A stretch of 11,253 nucleotides of DNA from Flavobacteriales bacterium (GTDB lineage: Bacteria > Bacteroidota > Bacteroidia > Flavobacteriales > Flavobacteriaceae), in NCBI GenBank assembly GCA_002747735.1, contig PDQE01000016.1:1-11253 (forward strand). Reading direction: 5' to 3'. Positions within the stretch are counted from its first letter, which is position 1, and every line of letters begins with the position of its first letter. The notes under the pieces were generated by a model, which saw only the letters and a program-made list of their open reading frames with translations, searched no databases and was not told the DNA's origin. Position numbers and translations under genes: made by a program. Positions 1 to 7,600 of the stretch are shown in pieces.

Positions 1-42
1 AAAAATTAAGTATAGCCGTAGCTATAGTTTATTTTTACAACG
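1..42 (-). terminator. Possible intrinsic terminator downstream of the GHL10-like gene
   Basis: Read on the minus strand, a 6-bp stem TATAGC/GCTATA (plus 11-26) encloses a TACG loop. That gives a C(UACG)G hairpin, a member of the very stable UNCG tetraloop class. It is followed by CTTAATTTTT running to the window edge, and the outer AAAAAT/ATTTTT tracts could extend the pairing. It lies about 90 bases after the restored stop of the glycosyl-hydrolase-like gene (115), so it could end that transcript. The stem is short and AT-rich. The same stretch resembles the core of the palindromic element at 9890-10051, so it may instead be part of a degenerate repeat cut by the window edge. Confidence 0.4.
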
Positions 43-114
43 AAATATAGCATAAAAAGGCACATTTTATTGAGTAATTTTAAGGTGGAAATGGTATAAA
101 AAGATTAAGAGGAT

Positions 115-264
115 TTACTCCTCCCCTTTCTTGCTATTATAAATAGCTTTTTTAAAGACTTTCCAGCCTTCTTCGGTCATTCTTTCCGGTGTAAATAGGC
201 AAATACCGGCAGCTCCATTTTCCATAGAGGCTGTTATGGCATCATCCAGCTCGTCCGGAGCTAA
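115..264 (-). pseudogene. Displaced 3' end of the GHL10-like lipoprotein gene (-1 frame)
   Basis: Just upstream of the stop at 261-263, the -1 frame continues without interruption for about 49 codons. It reads LLAPDELDDAITASMENG, then GAAGICLFTPERMTEEGW, and ends KKGEE before TAA at 115-117. This reads as the expected continuation of the protein: an acidic helix, then a strand of the type GICLFTP, then a C-terminal helix. Adding one base near 264-270, for example GG to GGG in the minus-strand CACGGCTC, fuses the two parts. The fused frame spans 1116 bases including the stop, which is exactly 371 codons plus stop. I infer a single-base deletion, either a real mutation or a sequencing or assembly error. 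No X-XXY-YYZ slippery heptamer precedes the stop, so programmed frameshifting is unlikely. Confidence 0.8.
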
Positions 265-1229
265 GAGCCGTGGTCTTCAGGATCGGGGCGGTTGGCCTTT
301 TCACCGGGATATGGCGTAATGAACAGGCCACTGTAAATAGGTTTATTGTTATTTACCGCAGTCACTTCTTCGGCTACCATTTTACCCACCCACTTAGCAT
401 TTTCCAGATAAAAATCATTGTAGTTCATAGGGTAAATGGCATCTAAATCCCATTTGTTCCACTCTTGCCTCACCAATTTTTTAGCAATTGCAGGTCCCGG
501 AAAAACGGCAGAAGATATTTTCTTTCCGGTTTTATGAACATCCTCAGCCAATCTATTTACCATTCGGGTAATCAGGTCGTATCTATATTGTTTCCACTCT
601 TGTACCTGGCTCGGGTTTTCTACTTCTTTAATGTCTATACCCGTTTTTTCTTTAAAGTTTTCGGTACATATATCACAATAGCAATAGTCGTATTTAGGAT
701 ATTCTTTATCCATGGTCAACCCATATTTTTCCCAGAGCCCGGGAGCCAAAATCACATCTGGAAAACGGATATAATCTAAGTGGATACCATCTACCTGAGG
801 CACATTAGCAACATTGGTGTATAATTCCGACAAAAACTCATATACCTCTTCCCTACTGGGACACAGTATCTTATAATGTTCTACATACACGGGCTTGTCA
901 AATGCAGATTCTCCAAGACGGTTCACTACATACCATTCAGGTTTTAGTTTGGGGTTCGGTTGCTGAATCATGGTAGGAATCCAAGTGTGAAATTCCAAAC
1001 CGGCATCTTTCGCCAATTGGCCTATACGTTCATATGTTTTTGGATTGTGCCCTCCATTATACATAAGGCCGTCAATACCTTTATTTTTAAAGTCTTTAAA
1101 TTTTTCGACAATTTCCTTATCCGTTGCCTCTCCCGGACCGGAAGTCCATGCCATTACAGTAATTTTGTTTTTTTCGCCACAAGAAATGAGTAATAATAAA
1201 AGTGCAAACAAGGCTGAAATTTTTTTCAT
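261..1229 (-). CDS. GHL10-type glycosyl-hydrolase-like lipoprotein, C-terminus lost by frameshift
   Basis: The visible frame encodes 322 residues. The N-terminus is a lipoprotein signal: KK, a leucine-rich core, then LISC with the lipid-bearing Cys at 17. The mature part looks like the GHL10 family (glycosyl-hydrolase-like 10, formerly DUF187), a TIM-barrel group. Seen motifs are the strand-end DGIHLDYIRFPD (148-158), a cysteine cluster YCYCDICTENF (182-192) and LDAIYPMNYNDFY (262-274). The two acidic/PMNY blocks sit where GHL10 active-site residues are expected. E. coli DigH, a GHL10 member, acts on denuded peptidoglycan glycans; a similar wall role here, beside murF, is inference. The frame ends in PDPEDHGS-stop, and the missing C-terminal ~49 residues lie in the -1 frame (115-264), so the gene as written is truncated. 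The start ATG is fixed by the signal peptide. Substrate is unknown. Confidence 0.75.
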   Translation of the reverse strand: MKKISALFALLLLLISCGEKNKITVMAWTSGPGEATDKEIVEKFKDFKNKGIDGLMYNGGHNPKTYERIGQLAKDAGLEFHTWIPTMIQQPNPKLKPEWYVVNRLGESAFDKPVYVEHYKILCPSREEVYEFLSELYTNVANVPQVDGIHLDYIRFPDVILAPGLWEKYGLTMDKEYPKYDYCYCDICTENFKEKTGIDIKEVENPSQVQEWKQYRYDLITRMVNRLAEDVHKTGKKISSAVFPGPAIAKKLVRQEWNKWDLDAIYPMNYNDFYLENAKWVGKMVAEEVTAVNNNKPIYSGLFITPYPGEKANRPDPEDHGS

Positions 1230-1252
1230 GGTATAATGTTATTTTTAATTGA

Positions 1253-1282
1253 TAAAGATAGGTGTTTTGGTAAAATTACAGA
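1253..1282 (-). promoter_or_regulatory. Candidate promoter for the GHL10-like lipoprotein gene
   Basis: On the minus strand TATCTTTA (plus 1253-1260) matches the Bacteroidota -7 consensus TAnnTTTG at all but the last base. A TCTG (1279-1282) lies 18 bases further upstream, near the expected place of the -33 TTTG box. The distance from the -7 box to the ATG is 23 bases, almost the same as for the stronger trxB candidate. An interrupted inverted repeat GGTAAAA/TTTTACC (1269-1275 and 1298-1304) brackets the -33 region. In AT-rich DNA such matches arise by chance, so this is tentative. Confidence 0.3.
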
Positions 1283-1363
1283 CTATTATAAACTACCTTT
1301 TACCTTAGGCAGATTCAACAAGCAAATACAGCTTTTGTGTTTTTTTTAGAAAAGATAGTTTTT

Positions 1364-2644
1364 TTATAGATACTTGGTAACCCTTTCCAAGGCCATTCCT
1401 CTGGAGCCTTTTATAAGAATGGTAGCTCCTGCATTTTTTAGTGATTCAAAAACCTCAATGGCCTTTTCAAAAGAAGAATATTTTTCTATTTTTTCGGATA
1501 ACACCAAACATTGATTAAACAATTTCCCGATTATAAATACTTTATCAATTTCAACTTCTTGGCAAACATCTACAATTCTCTGATGCTCTTCTAATGCACT
1601 ATCACCCAGTTCAAACATATCTCCTAAAATGGCAATTTTTTTTTCAACCTTTAATCCAGCTAAATTCTCCAAGGCTGCCAGCATACTGGTAGGATTGGCA
1701 TTATAGGCATCTAAAATTAGTTGGTTATGCGAGGTGTTGATTAATTGAGAACGGCTGTTTTGCGGCGTATAGTTTTCTATTGCTGTTTTTATATTTTTTG
1801 CATTAACCTTGAAGTAATGGCCTATGGCAATAGCCGCCGCAATATTGTTAAAATTATAAGAACCGATAAGCCGGCTGTTCATTTCCAACCCTTTGTACAT
1901 TACAGAAACAAAAGGAGAAACCGTATTATGTAAAACAACAGGAATTTCCGTTTGCTGGCCGCCAAAAGTTATACGGTTTATACCCTTAGACACGGCCATT
2001 TGTTTTGGTATGGCATCGTTTACAAAAACTGTTTTACCATGGGCTTTCAAATATCTATATAGTTCTGTTTTACCTTTTACTACACCTTCTAAACTACCAA
2101 ACCCTTCCAAATGAGCCTTGCCAAAATTTGTAATATAGCCGTAATCGGGTTGAGCAATCTGAGACAGAAAAGCAATCTCACCTAAATGATTTGCCCCCAT
2201 TTCTACAATACCAAATTCCGTAGTAGTATCCATAGAAAGTAAAGTCAGTGGTACTCCGATATGATTGTTTAAATTACCTTTAGTAGCCACCGTATTATAT
2301 TTTTGAGATAAAACAGCGTTTATTAGTTCTTTTGTAGTGGTTTTTCCGTTACTACCCGTAATAGCAAGAATAGGAAGCCCCAATTGATTGCGGTGATAGG
2401 CCGCCAATTGTTGTAGCGTAGATAACACATCTTCTACCAAAATAATTTTTGTATCACCGGCATCTGCCGTTTCATCTACCACAGCATACGAGGCTCCTTT
2501 TTTTAAGGCTTCTTTGGCAAATGTATTACCATTAAAATGATCTCCTTTTAAGGCAAAAAACAAACCGTTTTGCACCATTTTTCTGGTATCCGTAATAATG
2601 TACGGATGTTTCTTAAAGAGGGTATAAAGCGTGGGTATATCCAT
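1364..2644 (-). CDS. murF: UDP-N-acetylmuramoyl-tripeptide--D-alanyl-D-alanine ligase MurF
   Basis: This is the cytoplasmic ATP-dependent ligase that adds D-Ala-D-Ala to the UDP-MurNAc-tripeptide, the last soluble step of peptidoglycan precursor synthesis. The 426 residues show the Mur ligase order. The N-terminal UDP-substrate domain carries TDTRKMVQNGLFFALKG (18-34). The central ATPase domain carries the P-loop ITGSNGKTTT (95-104), TKGNLNNHIGVP (121-132) and EMGANH (148-153). The C-terminal domain opens at GSYNFNN (261-267) and includes DAYNANPTSM (312-321), LGDMFELG (340-347) and KGSRGMALE (412-420). Length is normal for the family and no key motif is missing. The ATG at 2642-2644 gives the usual MurF N-terminus. 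Another ATG five bases upstream is out of frame. The gene follows gldJ on the same strand, but a strong hairpin lies only about 13 bases before its start. No Shine-Dalgarno sequence is visible. Confidence 0.97.
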   Translation of the reverse strand: MDIPTLYTLFKKHPYIITDTRKMVQNGLFFALKGDHFNGNTFAKEALKKGASYAVVDETADAGDTKIILVEDVLSTLQQLAAYHRNQLGLPILAITGSNGKTTTKELINAVLSQKYNTVATKGNLNNHIGVPLTLLSMDTTTEFGIVEMGANHLGEIAFLSQIAQPDYGYITNFGKAHLEGFGSLEGVVKGKTELYRYLKAHGKTVFVNDAIPKQMAVSKGINRITFGGQQTEIPVVLHNTVSPFVSVMYKGLEMNSRLIGSYNFNNIAAAIAIGHYFKVNAKNIKTAIENYTPQNSRSQLINTSHNQLILDAYNANPTSMLAALENLAGLKVEKKIAILGDMFELGDSALEEHQRIVDVCQEVEIDKVFIIGKLFNQCLVLSEKIEKYSSFEKAIEVFESLKNAGATILIKGSRGMALERVTKYL

Positions 2645-2657
2645 GGCATAAATCTAT

Positions 2658-2691
2658 AAAAAAACTCAATACAGTGCGTATTGAGTTTTTT
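2658..2691 (-). terminator. Intrinsic terminator-like hairpin between gldJ and murF
   Basis: A 14-bp perfect stem pairs 2659-2672 with 2678-2691 around a 5-base loop (2673-2677). The core is ACTCAATAC/GTATTGAGT, flanked by A and T tracts, so minus-strand RNA ends in U7. Its placement just after the gldJ stop (2719) suits termination of gldJ. The A tract on the other side would let it work in both directions. It is unusual in lying only about 13 bases upstream of the murF start codon, so any transcript entering murF from gldJ must read through it. Confidence 0.75.
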
Positions 2692-2718
2692 ATCTATAAT
2701 TTAATAATTGTTACTTTT

Positions 2719-4494
2719 CTATTTTCTTGTGGGTTCTTTTCTCCTACGCTTGTAGGTCATGTCGCCCAATTTATCTGTGGCACACCTAAACCCGATATAA
2801 TTTGTAGCCATATACTCCGGTAAATACCTACGCTGTGATGGGTCTAACCAATATTCACGGTCTCTCCACGAACCACCTTTATAAACTCTGGACTGGTTAG
2901 AGATTAATGTATTTCGCTTTTTAGTATCATACTGCTGGATGATTAGGCCACTTTCTCCAATTTGTTTTGGGGTTTGTGGCGAGTTATACATCCTTGGTTG
3001 ACTTTCCATATCCTCATCATCCTGATAATAATATTTTGTAGAACCTAAGTCACCATCATTTAAGTCTCTGTTATCAGCCTTTTCATAATTAGGCCTCATA
3101 AAGGCATCACGCTTTGTTATAGGTACATACTTCACACTTCCTGGCAAATCTTTAGGAACTATTTTACCATTATCCAAGGTGTCAAATTCTATAGTGCTGT
3201 AATCCACTACTACTACCTTACCTTCTTCATCAATCAATGGTTTTTTAAAGACGTTTCCTCTAAAGTAGTTGAAATCATTAGCATCATTATCCACTATAGG
3301 CCTATAAACATCTGCTACCCACTCCGCTACGTTACCGGACATATCGTATAATCCAAAGGCATTGGGGTCATAAGACTTAATTTTTATGGTGATGTCTGCA
3401 CCGTCATTACTCCATCCGGCAAGACCGCTATAATCACCTTTTCCTTGCTTAAAGTTGGCCAACTGATCGCCGGCTCTTCCTTTAGATTGGTCTCTGGTGT
3501 ATCTTCCGTTCCAGGAATATTTCTTTCTACCTCTAATTGTATTGTACTCTCTGTTTTCTATTAAAGCTTTAGCAGCATACTCCCATTCTGCCTCAGTAGG
3601 CAACCTAAAACGCTGGGTTAAAATACCGTCGGAAGTTTTTACGTGCCTTCCTACAAAGCCATCATCAGATTTTCTGGATTTTCTTCTTCTTCGTTTCTTT
3701 TTGTTGTCATCTCCATCATCATCAGTATCAGCTACGGCATCATCTACATCAGAATTTCCTTTGTTCTTTTTCTTCTTAGTATTAGAATAATCCGGCAAGC
3801 CTTTTCCGTAAATATCTTCATTTCCATCAAACAATAAATCGGGATTAGCCAAATATGTCTGAGTATCAAATCGGTTTTTGCCTTCTACAGTAACTGAATC
3901 CATCTCAAAGAGTGATTTTAAAACTCCTCTTTCCATTAATATTTTTTCATTTACCCTGTCTGTTCTCCATTTACAATATTCTGTGGCTTGCAGCCAAGAC
4001 ACTCCTACTACAGGATAATCTGCATAAGACGGGTGTCTTAAATAGGTTTCTGTAAGCAATTCATTAAAACCAAGGGCATCTCGCCAAACCAGGGTATCGG
4101 GCAATGCAGCCTGATAGACTTTTCTATAATTGTCATCACTAGGCGGAAAAACTCTTTCTAAGTATTGTAAATAAAATAGATATTCCAAATTGGTCACCTC
4201 AGCCTCATCCATAAAAAAGGATCGTACTTGTTGACGTGTAGGCGTAGTATTCCAATCAAACATTACATCATCCTGTACACTACCCATGGTAAATGTACCA
4301 CCTTCTATCAGCACCATTCCGGGAGGAACTTTCTGGCCTTGATAATTGGTATTAGCCGTAAAACCGCCATAGGTAGGATCATTAAATTTCCAACCGGTCA
4401 ATTCAGATCTCGTTCTGTTGCTCTTATTACAGCTAATTAATGTTGCAGTGGCTAAAACTGCTAACAAAATTTTACTAAAATTGTACCTTTTCAT
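2719..4494 (-). CDS. gldJ: Gliding motility / T9SS lipoprotein GldJ
   Basis: GldJ is a lipoprotein of the flavobacterial gliding apparatus. It is needed for stability of GldK and so for type IX secretion. The 591-residue protein begins with a lipoprotein signal, lipobox LISC with Cys22, and is predicted to face the periplasm at the outer membrane. It has the FGE-sulfatase (formylglycine-generating-enzyme) fold signature: PPGMVLIEGGTFTMGS (57-72), EVTNLEYLFYL (99-109), PVVGVSWLQATEYCKW (161-176), RLPTEAEWEYAAK (298-309), GLYDMSGNVAEWV (381-393), VYKGGSWRD (538-546) and IGFRCA (567-572). I see no Cys pair of the catalytic kind, which agrees with a structural role. A lysine/aspartate/arginine-rich stretch (about 239-278) interrupts the domain. 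The C-terminus ends in a basic tail, YKRRRKEPTRK; in Flavobacterium johnsoniae the GldJ tail is required for gliding but not for secretion. It is divergent from porU across 166 bp, and murF follows it. Confidence 0.93.
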   Translation of the reverse strand: MKRYNFSKILLAVLATATLISCNKSNRTRSELTGWKFNDPTYGGFTANTNYQGQKVPPGMVLIEGGTFTMGSVQDDVMFDWNTTPTRQQVRSFFMDEAEVTNLEYLFYLQYLERVFPPSDDNYRKVYQAALPDTLVWRDALGFNELLTETYLRHPSYADYPVVGVSWLQATEYCKWRTDRVNEKILMERGVLKSLFEMDSVTVEGKNRFDTQTYLANPDLLFDGNEDIYGKGLPDYSNTKKKKNKGNSDVDDAVADTDDDGDDNKKKRRRRKSRKSDDGFVGRHVKTSDGILTQRFRLPTEAEWEYAAKALIENREYNTIRGRKKYSWNGRYTRDQSKGRAGDQLANFKQGKGDYSGLAGWSNDGADITIKIKSYDPNAFGLYDMSGNVAEWVADVYRPIVDNDANDFNYFRGNVFKKPLIDEEGKVVVVDYSTIEFDTLDNGKIVPKDLPGSVKYVPITKRDAFMRPNYEKADNRDLNDGDLGSTKYYYQDDEDMESQPRMYNSPQTPKQIGESGLIIQQYDTKKRNTLISNQSRVYKGGSWRDREYWLDPSQRRYLPEYMATNYIGFRCATDKLGDMTYKRRRKEPTRK

Positions 4495-4561
4495 GTGTTA
4501 ATACTTATATTATTAATTTTAGGTTAAGGTTCTGTTAATATATACTATGGCATTTACACGC

Positions 4562-4591
4562 CTATCGTCAATTATAACGACAGTTTTTTTT
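4562..4591 (+). promoter_or_regulatory. Weak hairpin followed by T8 in the gldJ-porU divergent region
   Basis: CTATCGT (4562-4568) and ACGACAG (4577-4583) pair around an 8-base loop with one internal A-C mismatch, and are followed by eight T (4584-4591). On the plus strand this looks like a weak intrinsic terminator, yet no plus-strand gene lies before it. It could attenuate a long porU leader or stop antisense transcription into porU. On the minus strand the mismatch becomes a G-U pair, inside the gldJ leader. Promoters for both gldJ and porU must lie within 4495-4660, but I see no convincing TAnnTTTG box. Confidence 0.2.
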
Positions 4592-4660
4592 CTTTATTAT
4601 ACCTCATTCAATAAAAATTAAACAAAGTATGACTAAATTGCATCCCGAAATTTAAAGCCA

Positions 4661-7600
4661 ATGCAAAACAAATTTTTCCAAAACCTGTTTTTATTACTAT
4701 TTCTTACAACAACAAGTGCTCAAACGAATAATTTTCAGAAAAATTATACCTATAAACATTCTTCTGTAAAAAATTCTGCTTTGGCTACCGGCACTTGGTA
4801 TAAATTTGCCATTGATACCACCGGAATCTATAAAATAGACAAAGCTTTTCTGAAAAAATTGGGGGTTAACACCAATAACTTAAATCCGGACAATATAAGG
4901 ATATTAGGCAATGGCGGAGCATTATTACCTACTCTAAACCGTGATTTCAGACATGATGGGCTTCAGGAAAATTCTTTATATATAACAGGTGCTGAAGATG
5001 GTGTTTTTAACGATAATGATTATATCTTATTTTACGGAAAAGGCCCTGAAAGTTGGGACACCAACATCGTAGAACCTATAAACACCAGACACATCAATAA
5101 TATATACGAAGATAAGGCATATTATTTTTTATCCGTGGATAGCGGCAATGGAAAAAGAATTGAAAATGCTAATGAAATATTGGGCAACCCACTGGAGACC
5201 ATCTCAACTTATGATGATTACCATATTTATGAAGAAGACCTAAAGAATCTATTTGCCAATGGCCAACAGTGGTTTGGAAAAGAATTGAGTTTTGACCATA
5301 CGGCAACGGTAAACTTTAACTTTGAAAAAATAAATCCCAATGCCCCTTTATTTGTAAGGGTTCGCGGGGCAACTATTTCTTCCACTTCCTCCCAGATGGT
5401 AGTTGCTTTAAACGGACAGGAACTCACTAAAATTACCTTTACACCCTTAAATAATTTAAATGCACTTACCTTAGCCAGATCCGGAGAAGCCGTAAAATCA
5501 ACGCAAATTAATACCTCTTCAATTGAAATATCGGTAACTTTTCAAAATAACGGCAACCCATCAGCAAAAGCCTATCTGGACTACATTGAGGTTATTGGAT
5601 CAAAATTACTGGAAGCCGATACAAAAACTTTTTCATTCCGCAGTTTTAAAGCTGCAAATTACTCCACTGAAGATGTGCTGCGATACGAAATATCAAATTC
5701 GCAAAACTTAGAAATGGTATGGAATGTAACCAACCAACTCAACCCTACTCTTATTACCAATAAAGCAGGAGGTAATGTTTTTAGTTTTAATGCCAATGGC
5801 GGCAACCGGGAATTTATAGCTATTGCCAATAACAGCTACTTACAACCAACTCTTTTAGACAAAAGTATTGTAGAAAATCAAAACCTACACAGTTTACAAA
5901 ATATTGATTACCTGATAGTAACCAGAGATTTTCTTATGCCGCAAGCAGAACGGCTGGCCGAATTTCACCGACAAAACAGCAATTTAACCTGTAAAGTAGT
6001 AAATTTAGAACATATTTATAATGAATTTAGTTCCGGATCAGCAGACTTAACCGCTATTCGAGATTTTGTAAGGCATCTTTACCTAAATGCTTCCGAACCC
6101 AACAGACGTATAAAATATCTATGCCTCTTTGGCGATGCCTCATTCGACTTTAAAGACAGAATTAATCAGAATAATAATATAGTTCCTGCCGTACAATCTT
6201 TTGAAAGTTTTAACCTAGCCAGATCCTATGTAACTGATGACTACTATGGCATGATGGATGATACCGATGGAAATTTAAACACAGCAGACACACAGGAAGT
6301 TGCCACCGGCCGATACCTTGTAACCAGTGTACAACAGGCTAAAGATATGGTAGATAAAACACTGAGCTACTATCAGGAAAACGCGTTTGGAGCATGGCGA
6401 AACCGCATCACTTTTGTGGCAGACGACCCAGATGCTATCGATGAATTTGTATTACAGCAAACGGTAGAAAACTTAGCCGACTCTCTAGCTGCCAAAAGGC
6501 CAGTTTTTAACCTTACAAAAATTTATGCCGATGCTTATACACAAGAAATATCACCGGGAGGAGAACGCTATCCAAAGGTTAATGATGCCATAGACAATGC
6601 TTTTGAAACCGGCAGTCTGGTAGTAAACTATTTTGGACACGGCGGAGAGGCCGGATGGGCACTGGAACGCATATTGGAAGTGCAACAGATAAACAATTGG
6701 TACCATCCTAATAACCTTCCACTATTGATTACCATAACTTGTGAATTTTCAAGATTTGACAATCCGCTAAGGGTTACTGCCGGCGAGGATACTTTCTTAA
6801 ACACCAGTGGAGGTGCCGTAGCCATGATTACCACCACACGCGAAGTATTTATTAGTGTAGGCCAACGATATAACAAAATATTATTTGAAAAACTATTTGG
6901 TTACAACGGCGAGGATTACACCATGGCAGAAGCCCTGATGCAAATGAAAAATGACGAACGGATTCCCAATTCCAACCAACGTTTTTTTGTGTATTTTTTA
7001 GGTGACCCTGCTATGAAACTGGCATTGCCACAGCCCAATATTCAACTTTTAAAAATTAACGATAGTAATATTACCCAGCAAACAGATACCTTAAAAGCCC
7101 TTTCAAAAATAAACTTAAAAGGAAAAATAACCGATGCAGACAATAACGTATTAGACAATTACAACGGCACCTTAGAAACCGTAATCTATGACAAACCTCT
7201 TGTAAAAACCACCTTAGACAACAACAATTTTGGCAAAAAAATGGATTTTGACGCTATAGAAAGTAAAATTTTTACCGGAAAAGCTACCGTACAAAACGGC
7301 GAGTTTTCTTTTGATTTTATTGTTCCTAAAGATATTAGAGTAGCGTACGGAAAAGCTAAAATTAGTTTATACGCCTCTAATAAAAACTCGGACAAAGCCG
7401 GATATAACAACACCCTAACCATAGGTGGTATAAATAACAATGCCCCCGAAGATAACACAGGACCCACCATAAAATTGTACATGGATGACGAATCTTTTAT
7501 GAACGGAGGAAATACCAGTGAGTCACCCACACTTTTAGCTATATTAGAGGACGAATCAGGGATAAATACTTCTATCACTGCTGTTGACCATGATATTATT

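Noticed and set aside
255..275. Programmed -1 ribosomal frameshift at the GHL10-like gene
   Set aside because: No slippery heptamer precedes the stop and no strong downstream hairpin was seen at the right distance. A single lost base explains the break more simply.
465..779. Plus-strand open frame of about 104 codons opposite the GHL10-like gene
   Set aside because: It is fully antisense to a gene with clear family motifs, and its product is an arbitrary hydrophobic/basic string without a recognised domain. The same holds for the other short frames opposite murF, gldJ, porU, porV and trxB.
2719..4494. Annotating the FGE-sulfatase-fold protein as a formylglycine-generating enzyme
   Set aside because: The lipobox, the absence of a recognisable catalytic Cys pair, the location divergent from porU and the basic C-terminal tail all point to GldJ. 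No sulfatase gene is nearby.
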